Assembly: GCA_026214975.1 (NCBI GenBank)
Contig: CM047814.1
Location: forward strand, 19,987,541 to 20,051,540
Direction: 5' to 3'
Source: Gentiana macrophylla
Lineage: Eukaryota; Streptophyta; Magnoliopsida; Gentianales; Gentianaceae
DNA length: 64,000 nt
Shown here: one piece after another, positions 24,172-37,122 of the stretch
Numbering within the stretch: position 1 is the stretch's first letter
Layout: each line of letters begins with the position of its first letter
The notes under the pieces: model-generated
Seen by the model: the letters and a program-made list of their open reading frames with translations, nothing else
What the model was told of the DNA's origin: nothing
Database searches by the model: none
Program-made: the position numbers and the translations under genes

Positions 24172-24558
24172 TATCCCAATATATATAACTGAAAAATTAC
24201 GTTTTTAGACCATTGAATATAATAATTTACATTATGATCAATGTGTCTTACATTATTTTTGATATTTTCATCACTCGTGTGATAACAACATAAAAATAAA
24301 AAAAAAACAATACAAAGCATTACATAAAAGACACAGCTAAGCAAATGAATGAGACTAATTAAATATCAACATGATTCATTTTTAATCACCACAATGAGGA
24401 GAATAACCCCGTACCCGTAGAGAAGAAGAAGAAAAATAGCAAATAAGAAAAGAATAAAATACATGTTACTGTACTAAAAATGGTACTAAAAAACACACAA
24501 TAGCGGATTTCAATTGTAGATTTTCTTTGATCATAGGATTGATTTCGGCTTAAATTTA
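24172..24558. other. Intergenic DNA
   Basis: AT-rich, with no coding frame or recognisable repeat. It is the continuation of the locus into which the Gypsy element inserted. Confidence 0.4.
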
Positions 24559-24800
24559 CTACCTCTCACACAGATTAAAGTTGATTAAATTGGTTATGCA
24601 TAATAATTAATTTTGATTAAAAATCTAAAACGACTGATCGATCGTTATTAATGCAAAGTATTGAAAAGTTGGTGAGTATATAATAAACGAAAGGTAAAAA
24701 AAGAAAAATGTAATAAATGTTTTATTGGATTTCTAAATAGATTTACGTTATAGAACAAATTCGAAAAGATAAATTGATTTATATTTTAGGACGGAGGTAG
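24559..24800. mobile_element. Stowaway-like MITE
   Basis: The left end reads CTACCTCTCACACA after TA. The right end reads TATTTTAGGACGGAGGTAG before TA, so the inverted ends are CTACCTC... and the flanking target dinucleotide is TA. CTCCCTCCGTCC-type termini with TA duplications are the hallmark of plant Stowaway (Tc1/mariner) MITEs. The length is 242 bp and there is no coding capacity. Confidence 0.6.
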
Positions 24801-24802
24801 TA

Positions 24803-25449
24803 CATGATTCGTCAATTTCAGTTGAAAATCCACATCATTTAATTCATGTCATACAACATTCAATTTTTCGAACAGGGACTCACATCGGTGGAGAGAGATT
24901 TTTTTTCCCCACACAAATCGGTTGAAAATTAGATTTTCTTCAAACAATAGAATTGCTAATTGATTTGTTCTTTTGTGTTTTATATTTCGAGTGGGAAGCA
25001 GAAATGGCGTGGAAGCAGAGTAATCGTTGTAAAGCCGAATCATTATATATTTACGATGTTCAAGATGTATGAAATGATTGCAGTAAAGAAGATTTCGCCA
25101 CTCGATGTTGTGTCACCATAAACTTATTTCATTTTAGGAACGCCACAGAGTGACATTGGTACGAACATTACTGCCACCGACATAAACGTCACCAGAATTG
25201 ACGTTTGCCCCTTAATGTATGAAAAAAACAACACTATCGTTGACATTTTTATTATAAAAGAAACATCGCATACAATAATCACGGTCCGTAATTTTTTGAT
25301 GTGTTAAAGACTTAAAGTTGAGTTCTAAAGTGATGGTTAAAAAAATGAATATTAAATAAAAATACCACCACAATTTGGGCCAACTCTCACAAGGTTTGGG
25401 TCTGTCAAATATGGTTTGTGGGCCGGATGTTGGCATAACTAGAATTATT
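24803..25449. other. Intergenic DNA
   Basis: No gene recognised. The only frames are short and have no family resemblance. Confidence 0.4.
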
Positions 25450-25970
25450 CAATAGGGGAACCCGTTGTTCGGGTTCATGGATGCCGCATCAAACTCTACG
25501 CGAAGTGAATCTGATCGCTTCGCGAAATTACTCATACTCGACTCGTAAAAAAACTTGATTCGATTCGGTTTTTTCGAGTATGAGCTTGAGCCAAGCTTAC
25601 TCGAATATTTAACCGAAGTGATCTTGATCTTTAAAATATAATAATCGAGTAGCTTACGAGAGCTAATCGAGCTTGATTAAAAGCTATTGAATTAATTTTC
25701 TTAAAAACAATTATTATTAAATACATGTTTTATAATTCATAAAATATTACGACATTCGAGTATTAGATTTGAGTCGAACTCGATCTTGCCATAGTTTATA
25801 ATAAAATATGTTTACTGAGCCGAGTCGAAGTATGTCGAGTATTTAGCAAGTTGAGTTTGAACTTGCCTTTTATGACTCGATCAAGTTCGAGTCGAGTTTC
25901 AAGCCTTGATAATTTTAGTCGAGTTGAGCCCTGTAAAGCATCGACTCGATTACACCCCTGGCCGAAACTC
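25450..25970. repeat. TCGAGT/ACTCGA-rich degenerate repeat
   Basis: Dozens of copies of CGAGT, ACTCG, GAGTCGAG and GAGCTTGA in both orientations over about 520 bases. It ends ATTACACCCCTGG, which in reverse complement is CCAGGGGTGTAAT. Similar GAGCT/GAGTCGAG-rich repeats with a GGGGTGTAA end are common in plant genomes and are probably non-autonomous elements. A left end was not fixed. Confidence 0.45.
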
Positions 25971-27066
25971 TGTCTAGCCTATATTTCCTTTTTCTTTTTA
26001 TAGGTGTATAAAACATTATCAAACACATCTAATTTCAACCATCTCTTAACACTTAAAGATTAAGTACTTAATTTGTTTAACAAACAAGCCATAAGTCAAC
26101 ATTTCGCAAGGCTTAAAGAGTCGTGTTCGGTGCTCATACATTCTTTCCAGCAGAGGCCTCGATTGTGGAAATTGGTGAAATTTCTTAGAAGTTAATTTAG
26201 ACAATGCAAATTAAAAGATAATGTCCCAAGGCATGCATACCAACATTAACAAGTGGGGCACAGAAAATCATCAAAATAAATGAACATGCTACTATTAATG
26301 TAAGTAGCATTTCTTTACTAATGCAGTACCTTCTTTTGATATCATTTCATTTGATTTCACTGGTGCGACTCTCTGCATGATGTAATCTCCGTTTTATTTA
26401 TGGATTTGAGTTAATATAATTTATTTTTCAAAAAAAAAAATCATAACAAAATATATAAATTTCTCACTTATTGTCGTGGATAATGGGTTTAAAAAATTAA
26501 TTTTTAACAATTTATACCCTATTGGAGCAACTTAAATCAATGAGGAGTGCAATATAAACATATATAGACCTCACAGCTCAGGACTGCTTAGTGTGAGACT
26601 GTTTGACCATTTTATCTAGTTTTGCATTTATTTCATTTGCTTTTGTTCGTTGTACGGAGAATGTTCCCGCTCATCTTTTAGCGCGTCACGCTTTGTTAAA
26701 CTCGGCATCTTGCGGTAATATGCTCTGGTGATATTGTGACCGTTTGTTTGGCGGATATTAAGTAATAAAAAAAATTATTTCCTAAAATAAAATAAAAAAA
26801 ACTGTTATAGACCACATGTTTATATAAAATAAAATAAAAACCTATAAAACATAACAGTTTCGTTCGTTTTTTTATTTTATTTTATTTTATTTTTTGGGGT
26901 TAAGAAAAATGAAATCCATTCGATAATTGATAATTACACATCTTTTATACCCAAATGATATAAACCTTTCCCTAAAAGAATGATATAAACCTATAGATAT
27001 CGAATTAATCATCGAAAGTTGCCTATTTATGATACATTTTTTTTGGAAGTCATATAATATTATTTA
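25971..27066. other. Intergenic DNA
   Basis: No gene recognised. At 26740-26900 there are AAAATAAAAT-rich arms around ACTGTTATAG and CATAACAGT, a possible decayed palindrome. The rest is unremarkable AT-rich sequence. Confidence 0.35.
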
Positions 27067-27474
27067 GGGCCAATTATTTAAAATGACTGATTTTCAACTT
27101 ATTAGGGGTAATAGGACACTCTGAAATCTTATTTAGTTATAAGGACATTCTAATTTTAAGAAGGAAACTTATTTAGTTATAAGGCGATTCTAATTTAGTG
27201 GATAAAGAGGAAGAATAAAAAAAAAAAAAAGGAAGGAAAAAAAAAAAAAGCGCTCAAAGGAAAAAAAAAAAAAAAAAGCAGTTTTTTATTTTTTATTTTT
27301 TAATTCACCATATTTCTAAACGTCATATATTTTGATCTAAAACTCGGATCATCATAATTTTTTCATTAAAATTCATATTTTTTTCGTCTTTTTTATTCTA
27401 AAATCAAATTTGATATTTTTCCGAATAAATTTCATAAATCAATTTTTTCTTCATAAAAATCGACGTGGCGTATT

Positions 27475-27780
27475 GATCACCGTCATACATTGACCACCTA
27501 CCCCGATGCATTGACCACGGGATCCATTAACCACCCCGATGCATTGACCGCGCGATTCATTGACTACCATGATGTATTGACCGCGCGATCCATTGACAAC
27601 CTTGATGAGTGACATCTCATTGTAACGATTTATCCATTGGACATTTCATTGTAGCGATTTATCGCGATGACTTCTTATTGTAGCGATCTATGCAGTGATG
27701 TCTTATTGTATCAAATTATATAGTGACGTGTTATTGTAACGATTTATGCAGTGACGTGTTATTGTAACGATTTATTCATA
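27475..27780. repeat. Short direct repeats (CATTGACC and GTAACGATTTAT types)
   Basis: At 27480-27600 a unit of about 30 bases built on CATTGACCGCGCGAT/CCCCGATG is repeated about five times. At 27610-27775 a unit of about 40 bases with TTATTGTAACGATTTATGCA and GTGACGTG follows about five times. Both are imperfect and lie inside the inverted-repeat element. Confidence 0.7.
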
Positions 27781-27989
27781 CCTTTGGTTGTAAAATCGCT
27801 TTAAACCAAAAAAACAAAAGAAATACAGTTATTTTACAAAGTTATAGAATATTTAAACCAACACTAATCAAATAAACCAAGATCAATCAAATATTTAAAG
27901 ATAACAAAGAAATAAAGTTACTTTACAAAGTTATCAAATATGTGTATCAAGTTGTATATGCGGTGACAACAATATCATTACATCAGTTA

Positions 27990-28195
27990 TCTAATTGTAA
28001 ATACAGTCATCAATGTCACTGCATATGTCATCAACGTCACTGCATCAGACATCAATGTCACTGCATAAGTCATCAATGTCACAGCATAACCCATCAATGT
28101 CACTGTATCAGACATCAATGTCACTGCATAATTCATCAATGTCACTGCAGCCGAGACATCAATGTCGCTGCGATAAGTCAAGAATGTCATCTGCG
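27990..28195. repeat. 18-20 bp minisatellite, first block
   Basis: About ten copies of CATCAATGTCACTGCAT followed by AAGT, CAGA or AATT. The copies differ in the last bases. The block abuts the first membrane-protein fragment. Confidence 0.85.
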
Positions 28196-28204
28196 ATAAG
28201 CCTG

Positions 28205-28800
28205 CACCACCAAGATGATCATAGAGGCACTCTTGTCAATCTCTTGATGATGGTAACTCTTGCACACATAGTAAAACATACTGCGCACTAATAGGCCAGC
28301 CAGATTAACTATCACCAACAACCCAACCAAGAATCCACCAACCATAATTCTTGTAAGCACACCATGATTATCCCCACCATTAACCACAACTGATGAGAAT
28401 ATAGTGTGATCAGTCCACAAATAGCCACATACCAAAAAACAAGGTTGAAAGCTATCATGGTCCTGCACTTTAACAGCTGATAGCTCTTTTTCATAGTTGC
28501 AAGCCCATATTCCGGCTCCAATACAGAAACCACGCTAGCCAAATGCCACAAAGCACTTATATCGACCGTGACACGTTAAAGCGGTGACAAAGACAACCAT
28601 AAGAGAAAAGAAAAACAACCCAAACTATGAGTATCCACAGCTATTATAAGTAGCACCAGAAACCCAAAAAAGACTTAATTGTAAGCCACCATGGTGAGTG
28701 TAACCCATAAGAAGGTAATAAAGAGCCTCCTAGATTGTACTTGTGCTGCGAAAGCAAAATGGACTATATCATCTATTATAAGCACCCAAATACACTGTCA
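28205..28800 (-). pseudogene. Membrane-protein gene fragment, copy A
   Basis: Read on the minus strand it encodes LIIAVDTHSLGCFFFSLMVV, then ALWHLASVVSVLEPEYGLAT, MKKSYQLLKCR and, one frame over, SSVVVNGGDNHGVLTRIMVG, GFLVGLLVIVNLAGLLVRSM and FYYVCKSYHHQEIDKSA. This resembles the C-terminal half of a family of multi-pass plant membrane proteins of unknown function (the Arabidopsis At1g26650/At1g69430 type, from memory). Hydrophobic segments are obvious. There is a frameshift between AICGLI and SSVVV, and no N-terminal half. It lies inside the inverted-repeat element, so it is probably a captured fragment. Confidence 0.6.
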
Positions 28801-28864
28801 ACTAATTAGGAAAACACAATCTATGAATGCTCTGAATGTTTCTCCTAGAAGTGTTATTGTGTCA

Positions 28865-29000
28865 CTGCTTCAGACATCAATGTCACTGCATAAGTCATCG
28901 AGTGTCCACAGATCGACATCAATGTCACTGCATAAGTCATCAATGTCACTGCATCAGACATCAATGTCACTGCATAAGTCACCAATGTCACTCCATCAAG
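28865..29000. repeat. 18-20 bp minisatellite, second block
   Basis: About seven copies of CATCAATGTCACTGCATAAG or variants, one interrupted by GAGTGTCCACAGATCGA. Same unit as the first block. Confidence 0.85.
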
Positions 29001-29119
29001 TAGCATGTAAATCAGAAAAATAATTATTACTTTAGTAGTTCTTGAGCTTACACTTCTTTGTCAAAATGCATATAAACACAAAGGAGACCGTAAGTAAACA
29101 TCGAAAAGCTATTGACTGC

Positions 29120-29206
29120 ATCAAACATCAATGTCACTGCATAATTCATCAATGTCCCTGCATCAGACATCAATGTCACTGCATAAGTCAGCAATGTCAC
29201 TGTATA
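29120..29206. repeat. 18-20 bp minisatellite, third block
   Basis: Four to five copies of CATCAATGTCACTGCAT/CAGA, directly before the second membrane-protein fragment, as block 1 is before copy A. Confidence 0.85.
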
Positions 29207-29640
29207 AGCCCAGACCACCAAAATGATCATAGAGGGCACTATTGTCAATCTCTTGATAATAGTAACTCTTGCACACATAGTAAAACACACTCTGCACTAA
29301 TAGGCCCGCCAGATTAACTATCACCAACAACCCAACCAAGAATCCACCAACCATAATTCTTGTAAGCACACCATGATTATCCCCGCCATTAACCACAACT
29401 GATGATAATATATTTTGATCAGTCCACAAATAGCCAAATACCCAAAAACAAGGCCGAAAGATATCAGGGTCCTTCCCTTTAACAACTGATAGCTCTTTTT
29501 CATAGCTGCAAGCCCATAAACCGGCTCCAATACAGAAACCACGCTAGCCAAATGCCACAAAGCACTTATATAAACCTGCACCCCAAGAAACAAGACAAAG
29601 ACAACCATAAGAGAAAAGAAAAACAACACATTAATATTAT
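29207..29640 (-). pseudogene. Membrane-protein gene fragment, copy B
   Basis: Closely related to copy A: VLFFFSLMVVFVLFLGVQVY, then ISALWHLASVVSVLEPVYGL and AAMKKSYQLLKGRTLISFGL; after the same frameshift, SSVVVNGGDNHGVLTRIMVG and FYYVCKSYYYQEIDNSALYD. The frame break falls at the same point as in copy A (GGACTGATCA followed by CATCAGTTGTGG), so it predates the duplication. A and B, with their flanking minisatellite, form a direct repeat of about 1 kb. Confidence 0.6.
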
Positions 29641-29649
29641 AGCACACGT

Positions 29650-30600
29650 TACCCCATATGAAATCAATTCCATTAGTTTAACCCACTCGCTAGTATCATA
29701 TACTCATAGTAATAGGCCTGGAACTGTCCTGCTTACCCGTACGTTCTTAAATATTCACCATCACTAGCTACCTGGAATCTTTAATTATTATAAGCAAAAA
29801 AACCTCATTTCATAAACACCTCACCTAAAAGGAAAAGCAAAAAGCTTGAGCCTTTAAACAAATATGAATAGAAAAAGCATAAAAATTATCATTTCTATCA
29901 ATTACAACATACTATAGGAGTAATGCAGCAAAGATAAGCAAATGTATTAAAGAAACATTGTAAAAGTACAGAGAAATAAGAGTATTGTCTAGAAAGAGGA
30001 CGAGAGGCAAACAAAGACAGAGAGAAAGAAAAGAAAATGGGCAGACCGGAGAGAGGTGGATAAACTGTTGTATGAAGTCATTTTAGTGTAATATGCGGTG
30101 GTTCCGTGGTGGTTTTCTGATGCAGATCGGAGCAATTAAGTGGAAGGCTGTGTTGAAATTAAGAAAGAAATAGCATTGTAGTACTAATTCAAAATCTTAT
30201 ACTTAATTCTATAAAGCTTTGAGGAAAATAAAAGAGCCCATCGATATTGTAAGAACGTTGTATAAGTACGACAAGAGAACACCGTAACTTCTTCTCCTCG
30301 TCTTTTTCACCCCTGCACTTCTTCCCTTCGGATGATTGCTCGTGGTCAAGAAGAAACTTAGTTTAGACTTTTCTTTGATTGCTCCCCCGTTGCTCGGTAG
30401 TGAGATTCATTCCTGTTTAATCATCCATGGGGCAAAACTTTCATTTGTGGATTGCTATTTTCGGTTTGGAATTTTCTCCGTTTCCTTCCTTCCCGGAGAA
30501 GTCAACTTCAACCTGCCAATACACAAACCATAAGCTGCTATGCTATCCCTTACAAAAGGACATAATTTCCCGGAGAAATCCGACGTTAACGATGGTTGAG
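29650..30600. other. Remaining interior of the inverted-repeat element
   Basis: No recognised gene. Frames near 30336-30651 are short and have no family resemblance. This part separates the captured fragment from the right arm. Confidence 0.35.
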
Positions 30601-30932
30601 AATAGAAAGACGGAAAAATGGGAAAAGAAAAAAATTAGATCGTTCTTATAACTAAATAAGATTTTGGAGTGTCCTAAATGATCATTAAGTCTCTAACGAC
30701 CACCTTATAACTAATAACCACATAAAAATAAGGAAATTTATTTAAAAGTGCGTGAGTGATGATTCTCGCTTAAAGCGCTTGAGTAGAGTAATTACAGTTA
30801 AAGGGTTTGATTTTGTGTGTAAAATGAAGGGTTTTTAGATGAAGAGACTCTTTTAAATGAAGTTAGGTTATTGAGTGTTCTTTTAAACGAAGGCGCCTAA
30901 AAATAATCATCATAAAAAAAGAAGAGCATGTC

Positions 30933-30939
30933 AGGGTTT
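30933..30939 (+). promoter_or_regulatory. Telo-box-like motif upstream of NOC4
   Basis: AGGGTTT lies about 115 bases upstream of the NOC4 start; the reverse complement is AAACCCT. Such telo boxes are frequent in promoters of plant ribosome-biogenesis genes. A single short match is weak evidence. Confidence 0.3.
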
Positions 30940-31053
30940 CGGTAAAGTATCCGCCAAAGCCCTGTTCCTGTTTATGTTCAGTTGCTAAGGCTAAGCAGCG
31001 GCCGGAACAGCCGGAAAGACAAAACAACGGTGGTAGACCTCAAGCTATCTCCC

Positions 31054-34000
31054 ATGGCTTCTTCGCAAGTACAGAGAAAGAGGAAGAGACAGAAGAAGGG
31101 AGACGAAGACACTTTACTTACGGAGCTAAAAACGCTAGGGAAAAACCTCCTTTCTTCTTCTTCCGACATCAACAACCTTCCGCGTCTCCTTTCATTCATC
31201 GACTCTGCATATCCTCCTCATTTCGTTGTAGAAGCTCTCCTCTCTATTCAATCATTCTTCATTCCCCTACTCCCAAAACTCTCCTCTTCCTCCTCCTCCT
31301 CAGCTGCGGAGGACACTGCTGAATCAGTTTACAGGACTTGGCTGCGTGCGAAGTTTGATGTATTCCTTCGTTCTCTTATGTCTCTCGCCATCTCTAACCA
31401 AGCCGACGAAACCCTAAGGGTGTGTCTCGTTATGAATTTTTTAATTGATTTTGGTGATTGTATTCTCCCAACAACTGATGATTGTTTTGTTTGTTAATAT
31501 GCTAGGAAGTCTCTGTAGACACAATTATGGAATTCGTGAAGGTTGGGAATGCAGGAAAATTTCATTCCTATGTCTACCACAAATTCGTTCATACTATTGT
31601 GAGTGTTTTTACCCTGATGAGCTGCATCATGCTTCATATTCCGCACTGTAATAATAATGTGCTTTTTGCAGGTGCACTCCACCCTGGAGAGCAATGATAT
31701 GCTGTTACAGTTACTAGCTTCTAAGTATTTCCAGTACATTGATGTGCGGTATGACTGCTAGCTGTGTTAATATCTTATCTTGTCATATTTTGTGGTGAAA
31801 TTATTTGAAGTATTGACTCTGTGAGACTTGTTTTAGTATGCTTGTATTTTCAACACACACACACACACACAAAAAAAAAATCATCTTCTGCAAAATGATG
31901 TATTTCTTCCCTCCTGTTGAACTTCGATTTTAATTTTAGCTTCTTATCCTGGGCATTATTGTGTCTTTTATTAATTACGTGTTTTTTTCCCTCTAGCTAT
32001 TTCACCTACATCAGCTTAGTAAAGATAGCCAGAAATTTGGAGGTTGACTTAGCTGGTATGTTTTAACTGTGTCCTTACCCCTTTGTAGAATATTCCATGT
32101 TTTAATCCGCACCAATTAGTTATGTTATTTTATCACCCTTCCCTTCTATCTGTATGAGTTTGTTCGAATTGCCTGACCCTATTTTGCTTTCAGATAATAA
32201 GGATCCGAGTGTGGTAACTGGTAAAGGGAAACAGTTGACAGCAAGGTATGTTTAAATGCTTTTCCCTGCATTTTTTGCTCGAGGTTAGTGCTTGTATTTA
32301 GTTCATAAATTTGTCGTTTGAGGTTTCCGTTTTCTGCCCTCTGTATCCTCCGTGCCCCCTCCATCCACCCTTAATGTTGGTATCTTTGCATTGTGTTGTG
32401 TACATGAATTAGGTGTCATTCTTGTATTTAATTGACTTTTGCAGTTCAAGTAGCTCTGTGGCCTTTGTATCCTTAGGCAGTTAAGATCTCACTTTTATGT
32501 GCGGTTGCTTTTTTAGACAGATTTAACAATCGTGATGCTAAAATAAGATGTAGAATTGAGGAATTGCTTTGGTTGTGTTCCTTCGTAAACTTGCTTTACT
32601 CTTATTCATGGTTTGAATCCTTTTCCAGATCCTAGTGGAATCTAGTTTAATGCATTCTTATGTATGCACCTTTCTCATTTTAATGGTTCACGTGTTCCAC
32701 ATTATAAACTCTTTTGTTTTTTTAAATGCTTGTGAGCTGACTGCTATATAGGTTTCAGAATTGTGTTTTACTTTGGTGACTTTGAAATTCAGTTTTTGTT
32801 AGTTGGAGTAGTTGCAAGGTAGATAATGTTTTATCAAGTTTTCCACAATCTCCGGCACTGTGAAATATAGCTTGAGTTATCCTTTAGCTTTAAAATAAAA
32901 TTCATTTTCTTTGGACTAAAAGCATGTATCATATTTTGTGTTTTTTTCTATATTGGATATTAAGTGGATCTCCTCATCCTTATGAGAAATGCTAATGGTA
33001 GAGCGTTTCTGTTAAGTTGCTTCCAGTTGGATCTCTTTCTTCTGTCCTTTTGAATTGATCTTTAGCTGATGTTAAATTTTCCTGATTGATTTTAGCATGC
33101 AGCTTTCTATCCACAAGATGCACAAACTCCTCTCGAGTATTCCACCATTTGAAGTCTCGAATGAGAAGTCCGATTTCGAAATGTGGAATGGCTTAGGTGA
33201 GTGGTTTTGGCCTAGGATTTTATGCGTATTTGATTTCCAAGTCAGCATATTTTCTGTTTTGCTTCTATGTTCTGAAATTATACATTGCTCGCATGAATAT
33301 ATTTTCAACACTCTTTTTCCTCCTTGTCAATAGATAAGTATTGGATGTCACTGGTGATGTTTGCGTTGCATACCATAAGAATTGCTAGAGAATATCTGTA
33401 GCTTGTAGGGAGTGTCATGGTGTGTCATGTATTTGTACGGTGATAGATGTTGAAGGGCCTGTGGGTTGAATGAAACATTGTTGTTTGTGCTCATTTTAGA
33501 TGTTGAGGGGTTTAATTAAGAAGAATTTGGGATCAGTCAGGGAATCATGGAGCATGTTTTGAATCAATATTTGTTTGGTTTTGTTCCAAAGTGTAGGCTA
33601 ATTTGTTAGACTACATAATTCAAGAGTAGAATTGGTCAATGTTAATCCTACCTTGTGGGGGTAAGGCTTAATTGTTATAGAATCGTGCAAGTAAAGTTTG
33701 TGGTGATCGTTTAGAGTCTCCAACTCACATCTGTATAATTTATTTCTGATTTTTTGCAGCAATCTGAAATGCACACTGATATATTCTAATGTCAAGCATG
33801 TAATTGTATTCTTTAGGGCTCTTTCCTACAATAGCTGATGATGAAAACCATAGCGAGAAGAAGACTAAAAAGAGAAAGCAAAAGATTGAAATTCCACAGA
33901 AGGTCTGCCACTATCCGTTTTTGGTTCATGTATGCATGCGCACTTGTTTATTTTCATGCTTCTTTAAGTATTATAAAAAGAACCATTATAAAAGGCTTCT

Positions 34001-37000
34001 AATGTTGTTATCTTTTCCACGTTGTCTCAGGATCAATCAAGCATTGTCCGTAAAAAGATGAAACTCAAATTTAGTAAAGCATGGTTGTCATTTCTTACAC
34101 TGCCACTTCCACTTGATGTGTATAAGGAGGTATGCCTAATTTATCATTTAATTTAATGTGCACATTGTTTCACCCCTGGAAATTATGTTTATTTTTCATT
34201 TGGCCGTTGCATCTTAGTTTTTAATTAACATATTAACATATTTGTTCTATTATTTCTTTAGTACTTTAACACTCTTTCTTCTTCTTTTTTTTTTTTTTTT
34301 TTTTGTGTGCAGGTTCTTGCTTCTTTGCATCAAAGTGTTATGCCTCATTTGTCTAATCCTCTCTTGCTATGGTCAGCTTGTTTATGTCTTCTTCAATTTC
34401 TGATGTATCATAGTTAATCTTGTCTATGGCATGCCTAATATGGTATTGGACCTATTATTTTTGGTCCTGCAGTGATTTCTTGACACGATCCTATGATATT
34501 GGTGGTGTTGTTAGTGTCATGGCGCTGAGCAGCCTCTACATTCTTATGACACAACATGGTCTTGAATATGCCAATTTTTATGAAAAACTATATGCGTTAT
34601 TGGAGCCATCTGTTTTCGTGGCTAAATACAGAGGAAAGTTTTTTCAGGTACTTCTCTTAAAAAAAATATTCACCCTGTTCTGTGAAAAAGATGTGTGTTT
34701 AGAAACTTGATCAAACTGCTTATCCTGTTTCCCATTAATCTGATAGGATATCCACGTTATGATTCTCTGATTTTGTTTGACAACGCTGCACAAGCTGTCA
34801 CACAAGCTTTCATGTAATGCCCTCTGTAGAAACACTGTTATACTTAGCGTGGTTTCTTACATAGTGAATGGTAGATGGATTCACTCTCTTGCCTGAATGT
34901 GATTAGGATAATTCTTTCTTAGCATATGCTTCTAGTTGTTTGAATTCATTGGCCTTGTCGATAGCCTGTTCAATCTTAATATTAATGCTGAAAGAGTTAA
35001 TTTATTATATTTTCTCACTAATTCTCACTAATTGTGAATTTCATTTTGCAGCTTATTGATTCTTGCTTAAAATCACCACTTCTTCCGGCATATTTGGCGG
35101 CTGCTTTCTGTAAGAGACTAAGCAGACTTGCACTTTCTGTTCCACCTTCAGGGGCATTGATCATTATTGCTCTAGTCCACAATTTGCTGCGCAGGCATCC
35201 TTCAATCAACTTCCTGGTGCATTGGGTATATAATCACAAATTCTTGTCCATCAATCATTTTAAGATTTTTAGATTTCCTTGCTGCTATTGACGATACGTT
35301 TTTTTTTTTTTTTTGGTTACATTGTTACCAGATATCTTGTGTACATTTCATGCAAGCATTCTTTCTCCATTCTTTCTCCAAGTGAAAGGATATCTTGACC
35401 TCTTTCTGTATTGCCTTTTTATTTAAGTATGTTAGGCAGTTGTGATGCTGTGTAGCTTGCAGTTTCTCAACTAGTATTGTCCTCGTCCCCCATATACGCT
35501 CCTGTTCATGTTGTTTTCCATTGGTTTCTGTTCCCTGATCTCAAGTCAGTGCCCGAATTTGCAGCTCTCTCTTCTTTCAATTAGCAATTTTGCTCCATCA
35601 AAAGCAGATATGATTTTCCTTGGGAGCCTTTAATGACACCACATGAAGTTTACCGTGGCACTACACAGATTTGACATTTAAAAAGTTGATTGTATGGTAT
35701 AGAATCTGCTTTTAAAAAGTCAATTATCACAATAAACCTTTTGAAAGTCGATTATATGGTTTAGAATCGACTTTGAAAAGGTCAAATCTGTGTGGGTCCT
35801 GTAGTATTGTAGTGCCACGGTAAGTTTGGTGTGGCGCACAAACAATCCCCCTTTGTTTCCTGTTTGATATCGTTACCACATGGGTCATGATCTGTTGGTA
35901 AATCTAAATCTTAATTAGGACCACCTGCTGATCCCAAAGCTAGAGTCGTTTCTGGGGAGTACTTCTCATGCTGGAAAAAAGAACATTGGCAAATCTGCTA
36001 TCCTGAGAAAATGCTGTTTTAAGGGCCATATTTTCTGCAGCCAAAATTTGTCATGCATCTTGGTTACTCTGATTGACGTCTTGGGAACAATCGCTTGATG
36101 TTATGACGAAGGAGGATGTGCTTATTATCTACTTGAAACCTCCTCATAAAGGCAAGAGAAGGCCTTAACTTTGGAAAATAAGAGAAAGAAGGCAAAAGGA
36201 ATTTCAGGGCATCTCCCCTTTGTGAAGCAAAGATAAGATGCTATTTTTTTTAAGGTTGCGTGACCATCTAGAGTAGTGTGAAGTAGAGTATCCTAAACAT
36301 AGAAAAAGGAGGAGGGAGTGGGGGGTGATTGGATTGGTTGATACAAGGAAACCCTATGTATTTTTGGTATTGCTTTCCAACCTGGGGATGAAATCAAAAT
36401 GGTGTTGATAATGGTTCAGCAGGAGTTGGTTACGATTTCCAATATCCCAACCAGTTTATCAGTTGCTCTATAAAGATTATTGAGACAATTTGTGCTAAGC
36501 AATATACATGTGCTGAATGAATTGCTGGAAGGACCATTGTATGTAGAAACTTGTGGCAGCTGTACTGAGTGGAAAATAAGCCATGGCTTATTATGGGTGG
36601 CACTAGTGTTATGAATTTTAAAGGTAGGCAGGCATTGTTGTGACTGAAACAACAGGATCCTTTGGTCCAAGTATATGCACAGTACTGTTCTCGAGCGTTC
36701 ATCAGATGACTATTGTATTTGAGACTGTACCTTGTGGAGTTGCTCATGCAAAAGGAGTTTGCTTATGCATGGAGTGAGAAGTAATGAATTTTACATTTGA
36801 ATCATGGAAATTCAGATAACTTGGTTTTGATTTTGAATCTATCAAAGCGGTTATCAAGCCTTGAATAGAAGATACTTGTTCCTTGGGCAAGAACCATTTG
36901 GTAAATGAGCTTTTAAATAGATTTGAACCTTGATATTCGCTAAATAAACTTTTGATTAGATTGGAACGTGGACAGACTTTTAGTAAGTGATAATTGGTAT

Positions 37001-37049
37001 ATTCTGCTATAAAGAGACAGAAGAACACAAGTATCTGTTTTTCAAATGT

Positions 37050-37122
<73 letters not shown>

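Larger units (their letters stand above)
27067..30722. mobile_element. Inverted-repeat element with captured gene fragments (Pack-MULE candidate)
   Basis: The left arm (about 27067-27170) and right arm (about 30610-30722, reverse complement) share AGGACACTC and AATCTTATTTAGTTATAAG, then CTAATTTT at matching spacing. Outward similarity fades after about 50 more bases, so the ends are approximate. The arms also resemble those of the better-defined element at 51450-54094. Inside are GC-poor MULE-type sequence (27300-27450), minisatellites, and two copies of a plant membrane-protein gene fragment on the minus strand. No transposase was found. I found no convincing 9-bp flanking duplication, so the Mutator assignment rests on the arms and on resemblance to the other element. 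Confidence 0.55.

Noticed and set aside
27990..29206. CRISPR-like array of 18-20 bp repeats
   Set aside because: Units are head-to-tail with no unique spacers, and the DNA is plant nuclear. This is a minisatellite.
32443..32475. An extra NOC4 exon after a GCAG acceptor
   Set aside because: Exons 5 and 6 join in phase without it, and there is no good GT donor after it.
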